A stretch of DNA of 56,565 nucleotides, taken from contig JAMPED010000006.1 of NCBI GenBank assembly GCA_023665325.1, forward strand, positions 49,382 to 105,946, read 5' to 3'. The position numbers and the translations under genes are program-made. The DNA is from Acetobacter sp. (GTDB lineage: Bacteria; Pseudomonadota; Alphaproteobacteria; RF32; CAG-239). The notes below the pieces were generated by a model. It was given only the letters and a program-made list of their open reading frames with translations. It searched no databases and was not told the origin of the DNA. Shown one piece after another: positions 34,441-44,755 of the stretch; position 1 is the stretch's first letter, and every line of letters begins with the position of its first letter.

Positions 34441-36936
34441 ATGACAGAAGATAATGGCAAAAAACTAACATTATCCGGAAAAAATACCCTCACATTAAAA
34501 AGACCTAGCAATACAGCAGGATCTGAGGGGCGTAAGGTTGTGCAGGTAGAGGTAAGAAAGAAAAGATTTGTACAACAGCAAACTCCGGCAAAACCAGCAG
34601 AAATTGATGAAGCTTTAGCACAAAAGCTAGAACTTTTGGCAAAAGCAAAAGAGCACGAAGCAAAGAAAAAGCAGGAAGAAGAAGAAAAAGAATTGTTGCG
34701 CCAAAAACAAAGAGAAGAAGCTGATGCTCTGAGAAGAAAACAGGAAGAAGAAAAAGCAAAAGCTAAAGCAGAAGCCGAAGCAGCCAAAGCAGAGGCAGAG
34801 AAAAAAGCTGCAAAGGTAGAAAAGACCACTCCAGCAGCCGTTGCTCCAAATTTTCCAGAAAATGATGCAAAATCTCATAAATACAAAGAGAAAAAAGAAG
34901 ATTATGATGAAGACGACGAGGAATATTATGCAAAGAAGGGTAAAAAAACGCCAGTCGTAGAGAGTAATAAGCCTCTAAGCCGTGAAGAAACATTTGAACA
35001 AGAACGCAAGAAAATTCAAAAACGTAGTTTTGAAACACCTAAACGTAATACAAAAATTAGTGTTAATTCTTATATGTTCAATGATGATGACGAAGACGAT
35101 TATGGCTACGGTGCTCCCCGTCGTCGGTTTAAGAAAAAAACGCCAAAACCACAAGTGCAGCAAGCACCGCAAGAAAAAATTATTAAAGAGGTTGTTATTC
35201 CTGAGATTATTACAGTACAGGATTTGGCAAATCGTATGGCAGAAAAAAGCTCTGATGTCATTAAAAAACTGATGGCGCTAGGCGTTATGGCAACCATTAA
35301 CCAAGCCATAGATGCAGACACAGCACAAATTGTGGTTGAAGAAATGGGACATAAGTTTAAGCGTGTTGCAGAAAGTGATGTGGAAGAAGGATTAACAGGA
35401 CCAAAAGATGACGAAGCAGATTTGCTGCCGCGTGCACCGGTTGTAACGGTAATGGGGCACGTTGATCACGGTAAAACATCGTTATTAGATGCGCTGCGCG
35501 AAACAAACGTGGTGGCACGCGAAGCCGGTGGTATTACTCAACATATTGGTGCTTACCAAATTACCTTAAATGACAATCAAAAAATTACATTTATAGATAC
35601 GCCTGGACACGAAGCATTTTCAGAAATGCGCGCACGCGGTGCAAAAGTAACCGATATTGTCGTTTTGGTCGTAGCTGCTAATGATGGTATTAAACCACAA
35701 ACTGTGGAGGCAATTCGTCACGCCCAGGCTGCAAATGTTCCAATTGTTGTTGCGATTAACAAAATTGACCTCCCTGGAGCAGATCCAATGAAGGTGAAAA
35801 CTGAGTTATTACAACACGGTATTGCCGTTGAAGAAATGGGTGGTGAATGTTTGTGCGCAGAAGTATCTGCTAAAAAACGGATTAACATTGATAAGTTGGT
35901 AGAGGCAATTTTATTACAGGCAGAAATTTTAGATTTGAAAGCAAATCCAAATCGGGTTGCTGAAGGTGTTGTAATTGAAGCTAAAATGGAAAAAGGCAGG
36001 GGTAATGTTGCGACTGTTTTAGTTCAAAATGGTACCTTGAAAGTTGGTGAAGTTTGCATTGCTGGAAAAGAGTGGGGACACGTTCGTGCAATGTTTAATG
36101 AACACGGCAAAAAAGTTTTTGAAGCAGCTCCAGCAACACCAGTAGAGGTATTAGGCTTGCAGGGAACGCCATCTGCAGGTGATGATTTTATTATCGTCAA
36201 AGATGAAAATCAGGCTAGAGAGGTAACCAGCTACCGTATTCGTAAAGAACGTGAAGCAAAGTTAGTTAAGAGTGCTAAATCAGCGATGGAGCAGATGCTT
36301 GATAAGATTAAATCAGGTGAATCTAAACAGTTAGCTGTAATTATAAAAGCTGATGTTCAGGGATCTATAGAGGCAATCGAAGGAACAATAACGAAATTAT
36401 CGAACGATGAAGTATCGGTGCACGTATTACACTCAGCTGTCGGACCAATTTCGGAATCAGACGTAACTTTAGCAAAAGCCTCAGACGCTTTCATTATCGG
36501 TTTTAACGTTCGTGCTATTCCGCAAGCTCGTGATATGGCACGCCGTGATGGTATTGATATTCGTTATTATTCAATTATTTATGATGTAGCAGATGATGTG
36601 AAAAAAGGTCTGGAAGGATTGCTCTCTCCAGAATTAAGAGAAAAATTCTTAGGCTATGCAGAAATTCGTAATGTTTTCAATATCACAGGCGTAGGTAAAG
36701 TCGGTGGTTGTATGATAACAGAGGGAATGGTAAAACGTGGTGCTAAAGTTCGCTTATTGAGAGATAACGTTGTTATTCACGATGGTAACTTGGCTCAGTT
36801 AAAACGTTTCAAAGAAGATGTTAAAGAAGTTAAAGAAGGTTATGAATGCGGTATGAGTTTTGAAAACTATAACGATATTCAAGTTGGTGATTATATTGAA
36901 TGTTATGAAATAGAAACAATCGCTGCAAAACTTTAA
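34441..36936 (+). CDS. infB: Translation initiation factor IF-2
   Basis: Places initiator fMet-tRNA on the 30S subunit and promotes subunit joining. 831 residues. The first ~230 residues are charged low-complexity sequence; the IF2_N domain lies around [21 protein letters not shown] in part. G-domain motifs: [14 protein letters not shown] (G1), [18 protein letters not shown] (G3), [10 protein letters not shown] (G4). Domains II-IV follow ([28 protein letters not shown] in part, [16 protein letters not shown]). The start has GGAG upstream. Long open frames on the other strand here are shadows of the biased low-complexity region. Confidence 0.97.
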   Translation: MTEDNGKKLTLSGKNTLTLKRPSNTAGSEGRKVVQVEVRKKRFVQQQTPAKPAEIDEALAQKLELLAKAKEHEAKKKQEEEEKELLRQKQREEADALRRKQEEEKAKAKAEAEAAKAEAEKKAAKVEKTTPAAVAPNFPENDAKSHKYKEKKEDYDEDDEEYYAKKGKKTPVVESNKPLSREETFEQERKKIQKRSFETPKRNTKISVNSYMFNDDDEDDYGYGAPRRRFKKKTPKPQVQQAPQEKIIKEVVIPEIITVQDLANRMAEKSSDVIKKLMALGVMATINQAIDADTAQIVVEEMGHKFKRVAESDVEEGLTGPKDDEADLLPRAPVVTVMGHVDHGKTSLLDALRETNVVAREAGGITQHIGAYQITLNDNQKITFIDTPGHEAFSEMRARGAKVTDIVVLVVAANDGIKPQTVEAIRHAQAANVPIVVAINKIDLPGADPMKVKTELLQHGIAVEEMGGECLCAEVSAKKRINIDKLVEAILLQAEILDLKANPNRVAEGVVIEAKMEKGRGNVATVLVQNGTLKVGEVCIAGKEWGHVRAMFNEHGKKVFEAAPATPVEVLGLQGTPSAGDDFIIVKDENQAREVTSYRIRKEREAKLVKSAKSAMEQMLDKIKSGESKQLAVIIKADVQGSIEAIEGTITKLSNDEVSVHVLHSAVGPISESDVTLAKASDAFIIGFNVRAIPQARDMARRDGIDIRYYSIIYDVADDVKKGLEGLLSPELREKFLGYAEIRNVFNITGVGKVGGCMITEGMVKRGAKVRLLRDNVVIHDGNLAQLKRFKEDVKEVKEGYECGMSFENYNDIQVGDYIECYEIETIAAKL

Positions 36937-36951
36937 GTTAAGGAGAAAAAA

Positions 36952-37350
36952 ATGGTGCTAACAAGTGCAAAGGAACCATCTCAACGCCAGTTGCGTGTAG
37001 CTCAGGAAATCAAAAAGATTATTGCAAGTGCTCTGGAACGTGGAGAAGTTCGTAATCCGATGATATCGAATCACTTTATCACTATAACAGAAGTTGATGT
37101 TTCACCGGATTTGAAATTATGTACTGTTTATTTTATGACCTTAAATGGGCAAAATCTTGGTCAGTTAGAAGATGATTTGAATGCTGAGACCAGAGGGATG
37201 AAAAAACTTATCGCATCGAAATTGAAGTTGCGGTATACTCCGGATATCAATTTTCGTATGGATACATCTTTTACTGAAGTTGACCGAATTGAAAAACTTT
37301 TACGTGATCCAAAAGTTGCTAAAGACTTGGAGCGCAAAGAAGAGAACTAA
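36952..37350 (+). CDS. rbfA: Ribosome-binding factor A
   Basis: 30S maturation and cold adaptation factor. 132 residues with SQRQLRVAQEIKKIIASAL, the KH-like core (VSPDLKLCTVYFMTL), and LKLRYTPDINFRMDTSFTE. AAGGAG precedes the ATG; last gene of the rimP operon, mscL follows after 25 bases. Confidence 0.95.
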   Translation: MVLTSAKEPSQRQLRVAQEIKKIIASALERGEVRNPMISNHFITITEVDVSPDLKLCTVYFMTLNGQNLGQLEDDLNAETRGMKKLIASKLKLRYTPDINFRMDTSFTEVDRIEKLLRDPKVAKDLERKEEN

Positions 37351-37375
37351 CCCACATTTTTTGTAGGAGCTGACT

Positions 37376-37813
37376 ATGTTTAAAAATTTTGTTTCTGAAT
37401 TTAAAAAGTTTGCAATGCGTGGTAATGTTATCGATATGGCTGTCGGTATTATTATTGGTGCTGCATTTGGTAAAATTGTTGATTCATTGGTCAAAGATGT
37501 TTTGATGCCTCCAATTGGATTACTGCTTGGAAAAGTAGATTTTTCTGATTTAAAGTTAGTGTTAACATCTGACGAAAATCCAGTATCAATTAACTATGGT
37601 TTATTTATCAATGCGTTAATAAGCTTTTTAATTGTAGCTTTTGCTGTTTTTATTTTAATTAAGGCAATCAATAAGCTTCAAGAAAGAATGACCAAAGAAG
37701 AAGAAGTTGCTGAAAAAGCTGCAGAGCCGACAACAAAAACGTGCCCATTCTGTTGTACAGAAATTCCTTTAAAAGCTTGCCGCTGTCCACATTGTACATC
37801 TGAGCTGAAATAA
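37376..37813 (+). CDS. mscL: Large-conductance mechanosensitive channel MscL with C-terminal zinc-ribbon
   Basis: Emergency pressure-release channel in the inner membrane. 145 residues. The start [35 protein letters not shown] is shown in pieces: N-terminal amphipathic helix, TM1 with the gating glycines, then [24 protein letters not shown] as TM2. Residues ~121-145 add a Cys4 element (CPFCCTEIP, then [10 protein letters not shown]) absent from E. coli MscL, though similar tails occur in other bacterial MscL proteins. Followed by an intrinsic terminator. Confidence 0.94.
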   Translation: MFKNFVSEFKKFAMRGNVIDMAVGIIIGAAFGKIVDSLVKDVLMPPIGLLLGKVDFSDLKLVLTSDENPVSINYGLFINALISFLIVAFAVFILIKAINKLQERMTKEEEVAEKAAEPTTKTCPFCCTEIPLKACRCPHCTSELK

Positions 37814-37826
37814 GTTAGGATAAAGG

Positions 37827-37852
37827 AGCGGAATTTTATTTCCGCTTTTTTT
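37827..37852 (+). terminator. Intrinsic terminator after mscL
   Basis: AGCGGAA/TTCCGCT (37827-37846) with a six-base loop and seven Ts. Confidence 0.88.
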
Positions 37853-37970
37853 AGCCTTACTTGAAAATATTTTGCTTGTAAGGGAATAAATTTATTGGAT
37901 ATTTTTTAGTTGCATTTTATCACGTAAAATGATATAATTTTAATAAATATGATGAAAAAAGGAGAAAACA

Positions 37971-38750
37971 ATGTCATTAGTTGATAAAATAGTTATAAGA
38001 ATGTCCAAAGTTTCAGATGACAATGTTTCCTCTGAAAATAAAGAAAAATTATTAAAAATACATCCACAAATACCAAATTTCACTCCCGAAAAAAAAGAAA
38101 GTATTGAAGAACCAAGTTTTAGAAAAATAAAAAATGGCTCAGATGAATATGATGTCGTTGATAGAACGGAATATCTGTATTATGGATATAATAATATGAT
38201 TGTTAAATATGGCGATGTTTTCGATGATTTTGGTTGTCATCATACGTTTATATTGGCTAGACAAATTACAGTAATGCACGAAAATAACGAAGCAACTTTG
38301 TGCATCGTTAAACAGGCAACATCAAGTTCAGAAATACAATCAGCAACATATGAAGAATATGCTGCTAAGATAAAACAACAAAATGCAGATATGTTTTTTA
38401 ATAAGGATAAAAATAGAGTAGAATGCGGGCAAATTGATTTAAATGATATAAATGCAATACGATATGCCTGCCGAAAAAATGAAAAGATGTCATACTTTTT
38501 GGATAAATTCGTTATAGTAACTCCTGAAGAGCGCAAAGCCTATAGGGAATATGCTGAAAAAATGGATAAAGTTGAAAAAATCCGCTTACAACAAAAACAA
38601 AAGGAAAATAGAGAAAAAGAGACGAAAGTTAAATTAGAAGAAAAAAAGCGCCTTTATAAAGAAGAAAAAATAAAGGAGCAAGAAAAAAAAGCTATCCAAG
38701 AGATTGCTAAAAAAGAAGCAATAAAACAAAGAAAGTTCTACGGAAAATAA
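37971..38750 (+). CDS. Hypothetical protein with highly charged coiled-coil C-terminus
   Basis: 259 residues, no signal peptide or membrane segment. Residues ~50-160 contain a folded-looking domain (YDVVDRTEYLYYGYNNMIVKYG, FILARQITVMHENNEATLC); residues ~185-259 are almost all Lys/Glu/Arg/Gln, a long basic coiled coil. I do not recognise the family. GGAG lies a few bases before the ATG, the frame is intact, and the AT content and codon use match its neighbours. It lies alone between the mscL terminator and a convergent gene. Confidence 0.7.
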   Translation: MSLVDKIVIRMSKVSDDNVSSENKEKLLKIHPQIPNFTPEKKESIEEPSFRKIKNGSDEYDVVDRTEYLYYGYNNMIVKYGDVFDDFGCHHTFILARQITVMHENNEATLCIVKQATSSSEIQSATYEEYAAKIKQQNADMFFNKDKNRVECGQIDLNDINAIRYACRKNEKMSYFLDKFVIVTPEERKAYREYAEKMDKVEKIRLQQKQKENREKETKVKLEEKKRLYKEEKIKEQEKKAIQEIAKKEAIKQRKFYGK

Positions 38751-38772
38751 TCTGGAAACTGTTCTAGTTATT

Positions 38773-39711
38773 TTATTCTTCAATTCGACTTCTAAAAAAT
38801 TCGTAGACAGTCAAGACAATGCCAGATAAAATGAGCGGTAATAAATAATAAATAATCCGATAAGCAATCAATGCACCAAATAAGATTGCTTGATTATCTT
38901 GTCCAGGAAGAATATTAGAAAAGACCAACTCAAAAACACCTAACCCACCAGGGACTTGACTGTAAACTCCTAAAACCTGAGCAATAATAAAAGCTCCCAT
39001 AAAGGTCACAAAATCAATCTCCACAAAGCAAATCAACACTGAGTAGAGTACCAAAGACGCCATAACAATATCAATACTGCCTATAAAAATTTGCTCTAGT
39101 GCTAATTTAAGATTAGGCATTTTGAAATCGACACCTTTGATTACAAAATCTTTTTTATAATAAATACTTGCCCATAGATAAATCAAGATACCAATAACGG
39201 ATAACACCATTGTTACAAATGTAGACATCTTGGTCGAATCATTGCCTCCAAAGGCGTGTTCTGGAGTCAATACATACCCAACAATAATCAAGAAGAAGCA
39301 CGCAACCAAATAAGTAAATCCAGAAAAAGTAACCATTTTAACAATGTTAGCAGGAGAAATTCCCCATCGAGAGTAAAACCGATATCTGACCGCCCCACCG
39401 GAAACAATAGCGTGCCCTGCATTGTTGCTAACAGAAAATCCAACAAATCCAGTTAATACCCATTTCCATACAGCCAACTTTTTCTTGATGTACTTAAGTG
39501 CTAAATAATCGTATGTTGAAAGGGCAATATAACCAACAAAAGAAGCAGTTAACGCATACAATAAATTGCTTCGAGGAATACTCAGTAAAGCCTCTTTCAA
39601 TTCTTCTAAAGAATATTTTGAAAGTTGACGGTAAATCATATAAGCAGCTAAAATAAAAAAGAATACTCCTAACCAAGAAACTAATTTATTTAAGAATGTA
39701 GATGCTTTCAC
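38773..39711 (-). CDS. Lysylphosphatidylglycerol synthase transmembrane (UPF0104/MprF-like) protein
   Basis: 312 residues with about eight membrane segments. The block NAGHAIVSGGAVRYRFYSRWGIS and the C-terminal VPGGLGVFELVFSNILP match the flippase-like membrane domain of MprF. There is no synthase (acyltransferase) domain, so a lipid flippase or general membrane transport role is more likely than lysyl-lipid synthesis. GTG start overlapping the upstream Sel1 gene stop (GTGA), so translation is probably coupled. Confidence 0.87.
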   Translation of the reverse strand: MKASTFLNKLVSWLGVFFFILAAYMIYRQLSKYSLEELKEALLSIPRSNLLYALTASFVGYIALSTYDYLALKYIKKKLAVWKWVLTGFVGFSVSNNAGHAIVSGGAVRYRFYSRWGISPANIVKMVTFSGFTYLVACFFLIIVGYVLTPEHAFGGNDSTKMSTFVTMVLSVIGILIYLWASIYYKKDFVIKGVDFKMPNLKLALEQIFIGSIDIVMASLVLYSVLICFVEIDFVTFMGAFIIAQVLGVYSQVPGGLGVFELVFSNILPGQDNQAILFGALIAYRIIYYLLPLILSGIVLTVYEFFRSRIEE

Positions 39712-40844
39712 TTTGATTCTCCCGTTTTTTTAATTTTTTTCGCAGTTTTAAAATTAAGATCAATATATGCTTTTAAGCTATCGCCATATGTTTGACGTAT
39801 AAAAACAGTTTGATCTGATGGCGCAGGTTCATAATCTTCAGCTTCAGATTGAATGGCAAGCAAATCTTCTATCTTTATATTTTTTTCTAAAGCATCTCTT
39901 TTATCAGCAGCTTGAGCAATTCCCAAAACAGATGCAATATTATATTGCACGTGCGCCTGCATAATATTGCGTGTATATATTATCCCGTCTGAAAGAATAT
40001 CACCTAACAACACCATTGCATTAGCATTTCCTTGCGCAGCAGAATTTTTAAGATATTGTATAGCACGGTTATAATTTTTAGGAGTGCCCCAACCGTTAAT
40101 ATAGAAGTCAGCTAAGATAAATTGTGCTTCGTCATACCCATCATCAGCCAAAGCTTTAATTCGTGGAAAAGCTTTAGCTTTATCCTGTTTTAACAAGAAA
40201 CCTTTCATCTGGCAATATCCTAAAAGATATTTTGCAATATTATTATTTTTTTGAGCTTGTTCCAAAAGTTTAATTGCTTTTAAGAAGTCGTCTTTTGTTT
40301 TATTTTTAGTATCAGTTCCTAGATAAATAATAGCAAGGTTAACAGCAGCATCATCACTTCCCATTTGTGCAGCTTCCTCAAAATAACTGATGGCACGAGA
40401 ATAATCTACATTAGTTCCAATGCCATTAAAATATAAACTCCCTAAATTATTAAGGGCAACTGCATTTTTCTTTTTAGCAGCTTTTTCATAATAAGCTAGA
40501 GCCTGTTTATGGTCAACGGCAATACCATCAGTACCATAAAGATACATATAACCTAAATCTAAGAGAGCTTCAACGTCACCTTTATCAGCTTTTGCTTTTA
40601 ATTCATCAATATTTAAATTTTTAGAGCTTTCATTAGGCTTTGAAGAACTGAATAAATTAACAGCTTGGTCAAAAAGAGAAAAACTTTTTTTGCTTGTTGT
40701 ATTCTGGTCAAAATTTTGTTCCAGCGTTTTTTGTGAAACATTATCAGAGATTTCACCAACCCCTAAATCAATATCCATCTGCGCCTGAGCTGAAACTGTG
40801 GTACACAGCATAAAACCACAAATCACCAAAAATATTTTTTTCAT
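39708..40844 (-). CDS. Exported Sel1-repeat protein
   Basis: 378 residues from ATG 40844 (MKKIFLVICGFMLCTTVSAQAQ is a Sec signal peptide); a longer frame to 40880 lacks a ribosome site. From about residue 85 on there are five to six Sel1-like helical repeats (ALLDLGYMYLYGTDG, ALNNLGSLYFNGIGTN, AQFILADFYINGWGTP, AMVLLGDILSDG). Such proteins mediate protein-protein contacts in the envelope. Its stop overlaps the start of the MprF-like membrane protein by four bases, implying a functional pair. Confidence 0.85.
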   Translation of the reverse strand: MKKIFLVICGFMLCTTVSAQAQMDIDLGVGEISDNVSQKTLEQNFDQNTTSKKSFSLFDQAVNLFSSSKPNESSKNLNIDELKAKADKGDVEALLDLGYMYLYGTDGIAVDHKQALAYYEKAAKKKNAVALNNLGSLYFNGIGTNVDYSRAISYFEEAAQMGSDDAAVNLAIIYLGTDTKNKTKDDFLKAIKLLEQAQKNNNIAKYLLGYCQMKGFLLKQDKAKAFPRIKALADDGYDEAQFILADFYINGWGTPKNYNRAIQYLKNSAAQGNANAMVLLGDILSDGIIYTRNIMQAHVQYNIASVLGIAQAADKRDALEKNIKIEDLLAIQSEAEDYEPAPSDQTVFIRQTYGDSLKAYIDLNFKTAKKIKKTGESK

Positions 40845-40984
40845 ATCTCTATATAACCCCATAAACGCTATTTTTACCACAATTAAACATACAATAAAAA
40901 AATATTGCTTTCAATACAAATTATAGTATAAAAAACAGATTGTAAATTTCAATTACCAAGATATCCTAGTGGAAACAAATAAAA

Positions 40985-42790
40985 ATGATAAATGAAACTC
41001 CAATTTATACATTGCGCAACATCAGTTTAACATTTGGTGTCAAACCATTGTTTACATCTGTTAATTTGAATATTTGCCGAGGAGATAAAATATGTCTGGT
41101 TGGTCGTAATGGTAGCGGCAAATCGACATTACTTAAGATTATATCAGGCGTGATAGAGCCGGATAATGGTGAAGTTTTTGTACAGCCGGGTATAAAAGTC
41201 TCATATATGGCGCAAGAGGCAGATTTCTCAGCATACAAAACACTAAAAGAAGTTATATTATCAGGTATTGATGCGCCACATCCCGAAGAGCAAGCTTATA
41301 AAGCAGATATTTTAATAGAAAAACTTGATATTAACGCAACAGCAAATCCACAAACGGCTTCAGGGGGTGAATGTAAAAAAGCAGCCTTAGCTAAAGCTTT
41401 AATTGCTGAGCCTGATATATTGTTATTAGATGAGCCGACAAACCATTTAGATATTGCAACAATTGAGAAATTGGAAGAAATTGTGAAAAAATTTGCAGGT
41501 GCAGTGGTTGTTATCAGTCACGATCGCTCTTTTTTAAATCGTGTATCAAATGCTACATTATGGTTGGATAGAGGTATAACACATTCTAATAACAAAGGAT
41601 TCGCAACTTTTGAAACGTGGCAGGAAGAAATTTTAAATCAAGAAATTATCAAAGAGAAATATCTTAATAAAAAATTAGAAGAAGAAACAGAGTGGTTACA
41701 TAAAGGGGTAACCGCTCGTCGCCGTCGAAATCAAGGACGTTTGCGACGTTTACAACAATTACGTCAAGAACGACGTGAGCAAGTTAAAAAAATTGGTTCA
41801 GTCGATTTAGAAATTAAAGAGGCAGCTGTCCGCTCTAAGTTAGTAATGGAGGCAAAACATATATCAAAAAACTTTGGAACTCGTGAAATTGTGAAAGATT
41901 TTTCTCTGCGTGTTTTAAAAGGAAATCGTATCGGTATCGTCGGACCAAATGGCTCCGGAAAAACAACCTTAATTAAACTCCTAACTCAAAATATGGTGCC
42001 AGATACAGGTTTTGTGCGTTTGGGGAAAAATTTGGAAATGGTTTATTTTGATCAAAACCGAGAAACATTAGATCCAGAAAAAACTTTATGGCGAACACTT
42101 TGCGGAGAGGGGGATCATATTTATGTGCGAGGACATTATCGTCACGTGATAGCATATCTAAAAGATTTTCTATTTACGCCTGAACAAGCCCAAAGTCCAG
42201 TATCTTGTCTGTCTGGAGGGGAGAAAAATCGTTTAATGTTAGCATTGTCATTAGCTCGCGAGTCTAATTTTTTAGTCTTAGATGAACCAACTAATGATTT
42301 AGATATGGATACATTAGATTTGTTGCAGGAAGTTTTAGATGAATACCAAGGGACGATACTTCTGGTAAGTCACGATAGAGATTTTCTTGATAAGATTACA
42401 ACCTCTATGCTTTATATGCGAGGTGATGGTTCTATAATTGAGCATATTGGTAATTATGACGAATTATATAATAAATATATCGTTGAAAATAAAAAAGATA
42501 TTAAACCAATAACTAAAAAGAAAGAAATGCTAATAGAACCGGCAATGCAAACTAAACCTTTACGTCTAAGCTATAAAGATCAACGATTATATAAGATATT
42601 ACCGTCAGAAATTGAAAAACTTGAGCAAGATATTGTTGCAATAGAACAAGAGTTGTCTGAGCCGGATTTATACAATAAAGATGTCGAAAAGTTTTATAGA
42701 TTGACGGAAAAATTGGAATATGCCAAACAACAAAAAGATACTAAAGAAACGCAGTGGCTTGAGATAGAAATGATAAAAAGTACTATATAA
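40985..42790 (+). CDS. uup: ABC-F family ATPase Uup
   Basis: 601 residues, two ABC cassettes without membrane segments. Cassette 1: Walker A GRNGSGKSTLLK, signature ASGGECKKA, Walker B LLLDEPTNHLD. Cassette 2: Walker A GPNGSGKTTLIK, signature LSGGEKNRLML, Walker B LVLDEPTNDLD. A linker with dense Arg (ARRRRNQGRLRRLQQLR) and a C-terminal coiled coil (EIEKLEQDIVAIEQEL) make it Uup rather than EttA. Acts on ribosomes and has been linked to genome stability. The ribosome site before ATG 40985 is weak. Confidence 0.9.
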   Translation: MINETPIYTLRNISLTFGVKPLFTSVNLNICRGDKICLVGRNGSGKSTLLKIISGVIEPDNGEVFVQPGIKVSYMAQEADFSAYKTLKEVILSGIDAPHPEEQAYKADILIEKLDINATANPQTASGGECKKAALAKALIAEPDILLLDEPTNHLDIATIEKLEEIVKKFAGAVVVISHDRSFLNRVSNATLWLDRGITHSNNKGFATFETWQEEILNQEIIKEKYLNKKLEEETEWLHKGVTARRRRNQGRLRRLQQLRQERREQVKKIGSVDLEIKEAAVRSKLVMEAKHISKNFGTREIVKDFSLRVLKGNRIGIVGPNGSGKTTLIKLLTQNMVPDTGFVRLGKNLEMVYFDQNRETLDPEKTLWRTLCGEGDHIYVRGHYRHVIAYLKDFLFTPEQAQSPVSCLSGGEKNRLMLALSLARESNFLVLDEPTNDLDMDTLDLLQEVLDEYQGTILLVSHDRDFLDKITTSMLYMRGDGSIIEHIGNYDELYNKYIVENKKDIKPITKKKEMLIEPAMQTKPLRLSYKDQRLYKILPSEIEKLEQDIVAIEQELSEPDLYNKDVEKFYRLTEKLEYAKQQKDTKETQWLEIEMIKSTI

Positions 42791-42872
42791 ACTGTTCCAA
42801 AATTAGCATTTTCTTATGTAAAATAATAAGGTTAAGCAATCAAAGCTTATTTTTTTATAAGGAAAGTAAAAT

Positions 42873-43073
42873 ATGAAAAAAATAATATCTATTCAAAATG
42901 AAAATTTTGAAACAGACTTAACTGATTTAAAACAGACAAATCATCTGTTTTTAGAATTATTATATAATCTAAGTAAATATCCTCATTCTCGGCTACCGAA
43001 AAGATTAGTTCGAGAAGGATTACTTGCCTTTGAGAGGCAAAATATTTTTAGGAATAATCAATCCAAAAAATAA
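42873..43073 (+). CDS. Small hypothetical protein (66 aa)
   Basis: Starts with ATG 42873 and has AAGGAAAG about seven bases upstream. It reads MKKIISIQNENFETD at the start, with a leucine-rich middle (HLFLELLYNLSKYP) and a basic end. No family recognised; the ribosome site and the position between genes of opposite direction support a real small gene. Confidence 0.55.
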   Translation: MKKIISIQNENFETDLTDLKQTNHLFLELLYNLSKYPHSRLPKRLVREGLLAFERQNIFRNNQSKK

Positions 43074-43117
43074 AATTTATTAAAAACTAAATTTTGATGT
43101 AACATAAAGCTGCGGTT

Positions 43118-43142
43118 GCTTAACGCCATTTATGCGTTAAGC
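43118..43142. repeat. Inverted repeat at the pgpA 3' end
   Basis: GCTTAACGC/GCGTTAAGC (9 bp, 7-base loop) spans the pgpA stop codon. No U-run follows on either strand, so it may stabilise the mRNA 3' end rather than terminate transcription. Confidence 0.5.
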
Positions 43143-43624
43143 TGAAGGCATAATACTCCCCAAAGCAATATCGCAGCAAAAATACCGGCAAAAACATCAT
43201 CAAGCATAACCCCGTATGCATTTTTGATTTTTGTATCAGCATACTTAACCGGTCCCATTTTTAAAATATCAAAAAAGCGGAAAAAAGCAAATCCTGCAAT
43301 ATAATATAGAATGCTTTTTATACCTAATAAATACTCAGGAGCAATCAATGCAACACAAGAAAAGCTTAATAACTGACCAACAGTCTCATCAATAACCACT
43401 TTTGATGGGTCATCATCCTTGCATTCTTTAATCACCACATCAGTTGCCTTAACTCCAATAAAAAACAAAACGACGGCAGTTATAACTAATCCGTAAAAAC
43501 CGCAGAAATATATTAAAGCATATGCTAATGGAAGTGTTCCCAAAGACCCCATTGTTCCAGGGGCATATTTAGATAATCCCAAGCCAAAATAAGTGGCAAT
43601 GATATTGGCGGTTTTGCTATTCAT
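43130..43624 (-). CDS. pgpA: Phosphatidylglycerophosphatase A
   Basis: Removes the phosphate from phosphatidylglycerophosphate in the inner membrane, supplying phosphatidylglycerol (the donor used by Lgt). 164 residues with the family pattern KYAPGTMGSLGTLPLAYAL, DDPSKVVIDETVGQLLSF (acidic active site), and NAYGVMLDDVFAGIFAAI; about four membrane segments. It is divergent from the GT8 genes. Confidence 0.93.
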   Translation of the reverse strand: MNSKTANIIATYFGLGLSKYAPGTMGSLGTLPLAYALIYFCGFYGLVITAVVLFFIGVKATDVVIKECKDDDPSKVVIDETVGQLLSFSCVALIAPEYLLGIKSILYYIAGFAFFRFFDILKMGPVKYADTKIKNAYGVMLDDVFAGIFAAILLWGVLCLQLNA

Positions 43625-43750
43625 TTTTTTACTCCAAAGTTCAATTTTGTAAAAATATTAAAAAATCCCGCAATATTTGCAACGTAAAAAGGATTTATCC
43701 ACGAATAATTAAGAATTAACTGCTATAAAAAAATAAAGGAGATTGTATAA

Positions 43751-44755
43751 ATGCACAAAAAAAATAAAGAAAAAATATTTTATAGCTTGGTTGTACTATT
43801 ACTGACAGCCATAATTGTTTTATTATCAATGATATTAAAAAAAGAAATAATAGAAAAAAAAGAAAGTGTTGCTTCTCAAACAATTCGAATTCAGCCGAGT
43901 GCTTGTTCTACTGAAAAAGGAATAGTAAACCTAACTTTTATAACCGATTCGCGATATGTCCCTCCCACGATAACAGCAATTTCTTCTGCGATAAAAAATA
44001 AATGTGACACAAGCATATATAATTTCTACATCATTACCGAAAATATCACTCCTGCAGACGCAAATGCTCTTTATCGTTTGAAAGAACTTGCCCCAGAAAC
44101 TGTCAATATTATTCTTATTCCGCAAAAAGAGCCGGATTTGCCCTATGAAAATATGCAACGCTTTTTGCAATATAAAGTAGGAATGCACAAAATTTATCTT
44201 TCTGAGATTTTGAAAAATTTAGATAAAGTAATTTATATGGATGGTGATGTATTAGTGCTTAAAGATTTAAGGGCACTATATGATATAGATGTTGATGGCG
44301 TATATGCCGCAGTAGCAAAGGATGGAATATTCTATCGTTTTCCCAAAGAAATGGCTGAAATAGGGTTAGATAAACGTGGATTTTATTTTAATAGCGGGGT
44401 AATGCTGCAAAATTTAAAACAACAAAGAGAAGATAATATAGTATCTAAATTGGTTGATTATGTTAAAACACACGAAGATTTTTTTGGCGACCAAGATGTT
44501 TTAAATATCGTTTGGGGAAATAAACTAAAATTGATGTCATATCGATATAATTGTATCAGTACTTTTTTCGAAGCAGATGATTTAAATTTTTTAAGCGAAT
44601 ATTTTGGCGAAAAACTTCCAGAAAAAACTTTTAATATCTACGAAAACGCAACAGTTTTACATTATGCTGGTGACAAACCTTGGCAAGAGAATTATCAGCC
44701 CGAATACTTAAAAGAATTGTGGTTTAGGTATTATAATCAAATAAAGGACTACTAA
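43751..44755 (+). CDS. Family 8 glycosyltransferase, membrane-anchored
   Basis: 334 residues. A single N-terminal membrane anchor (residues ~10-30) precedes a GT8 domain: NLTFITDSRYVPPTITAIS (sugar nucleotide site), the DxD metal motif in VIYMDGDVLVLKDL, FYFNSGVMLQNLKQ, GDQDVLNIVW, and the late HYAGDKPW. GT8 enzymes add galactose or glucose in retaining fashion, for example in LPS outer core. The TAATG overlap with the next gene shows a coupled pair of paralogs. Confidence 0.88.
   Translation: MHKKNKEKIFYSLVVLLLTAIIVLLSMILKKEIIEKKESVASQTIRIQPSACSTEKGIVNLTFITDSRYVPPTITAISSAIKNKCDTSIYNFYIITENITPADANALYRLKELAPETVNIILIPQKEPDLPYENMQRFLQYKVGMHKIYLSEILKNLDKVIYMDGDVLVLKDLRALYDIDVDGVYAAVAKDGIFYRFPKEMAEIGLDKRGFYFNSGVMLQNLKQQREDNIVSKLVDYVKTHEDFFGDQDVLNIVWGNKLKLMSYRYNCISTFFEADDLNFLSEYFGEKLPEKTFNIYENATVLHYAGDKPWQENYQPEYLKELWFRYYNQIKDY

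Noticed and set aside
34359..35321. Several minus-strand open frames opposite infB
   Set aside because: They result from the low-complexity Lys/Glu/Ala codons of IF-2 and encode repetitive Phe/Leu/Ser sequences.
43118..43142. Inverted repeat at the end of pgpA as a terminator
   Set aside because: No U-run on either strand; kept only as a repeat.
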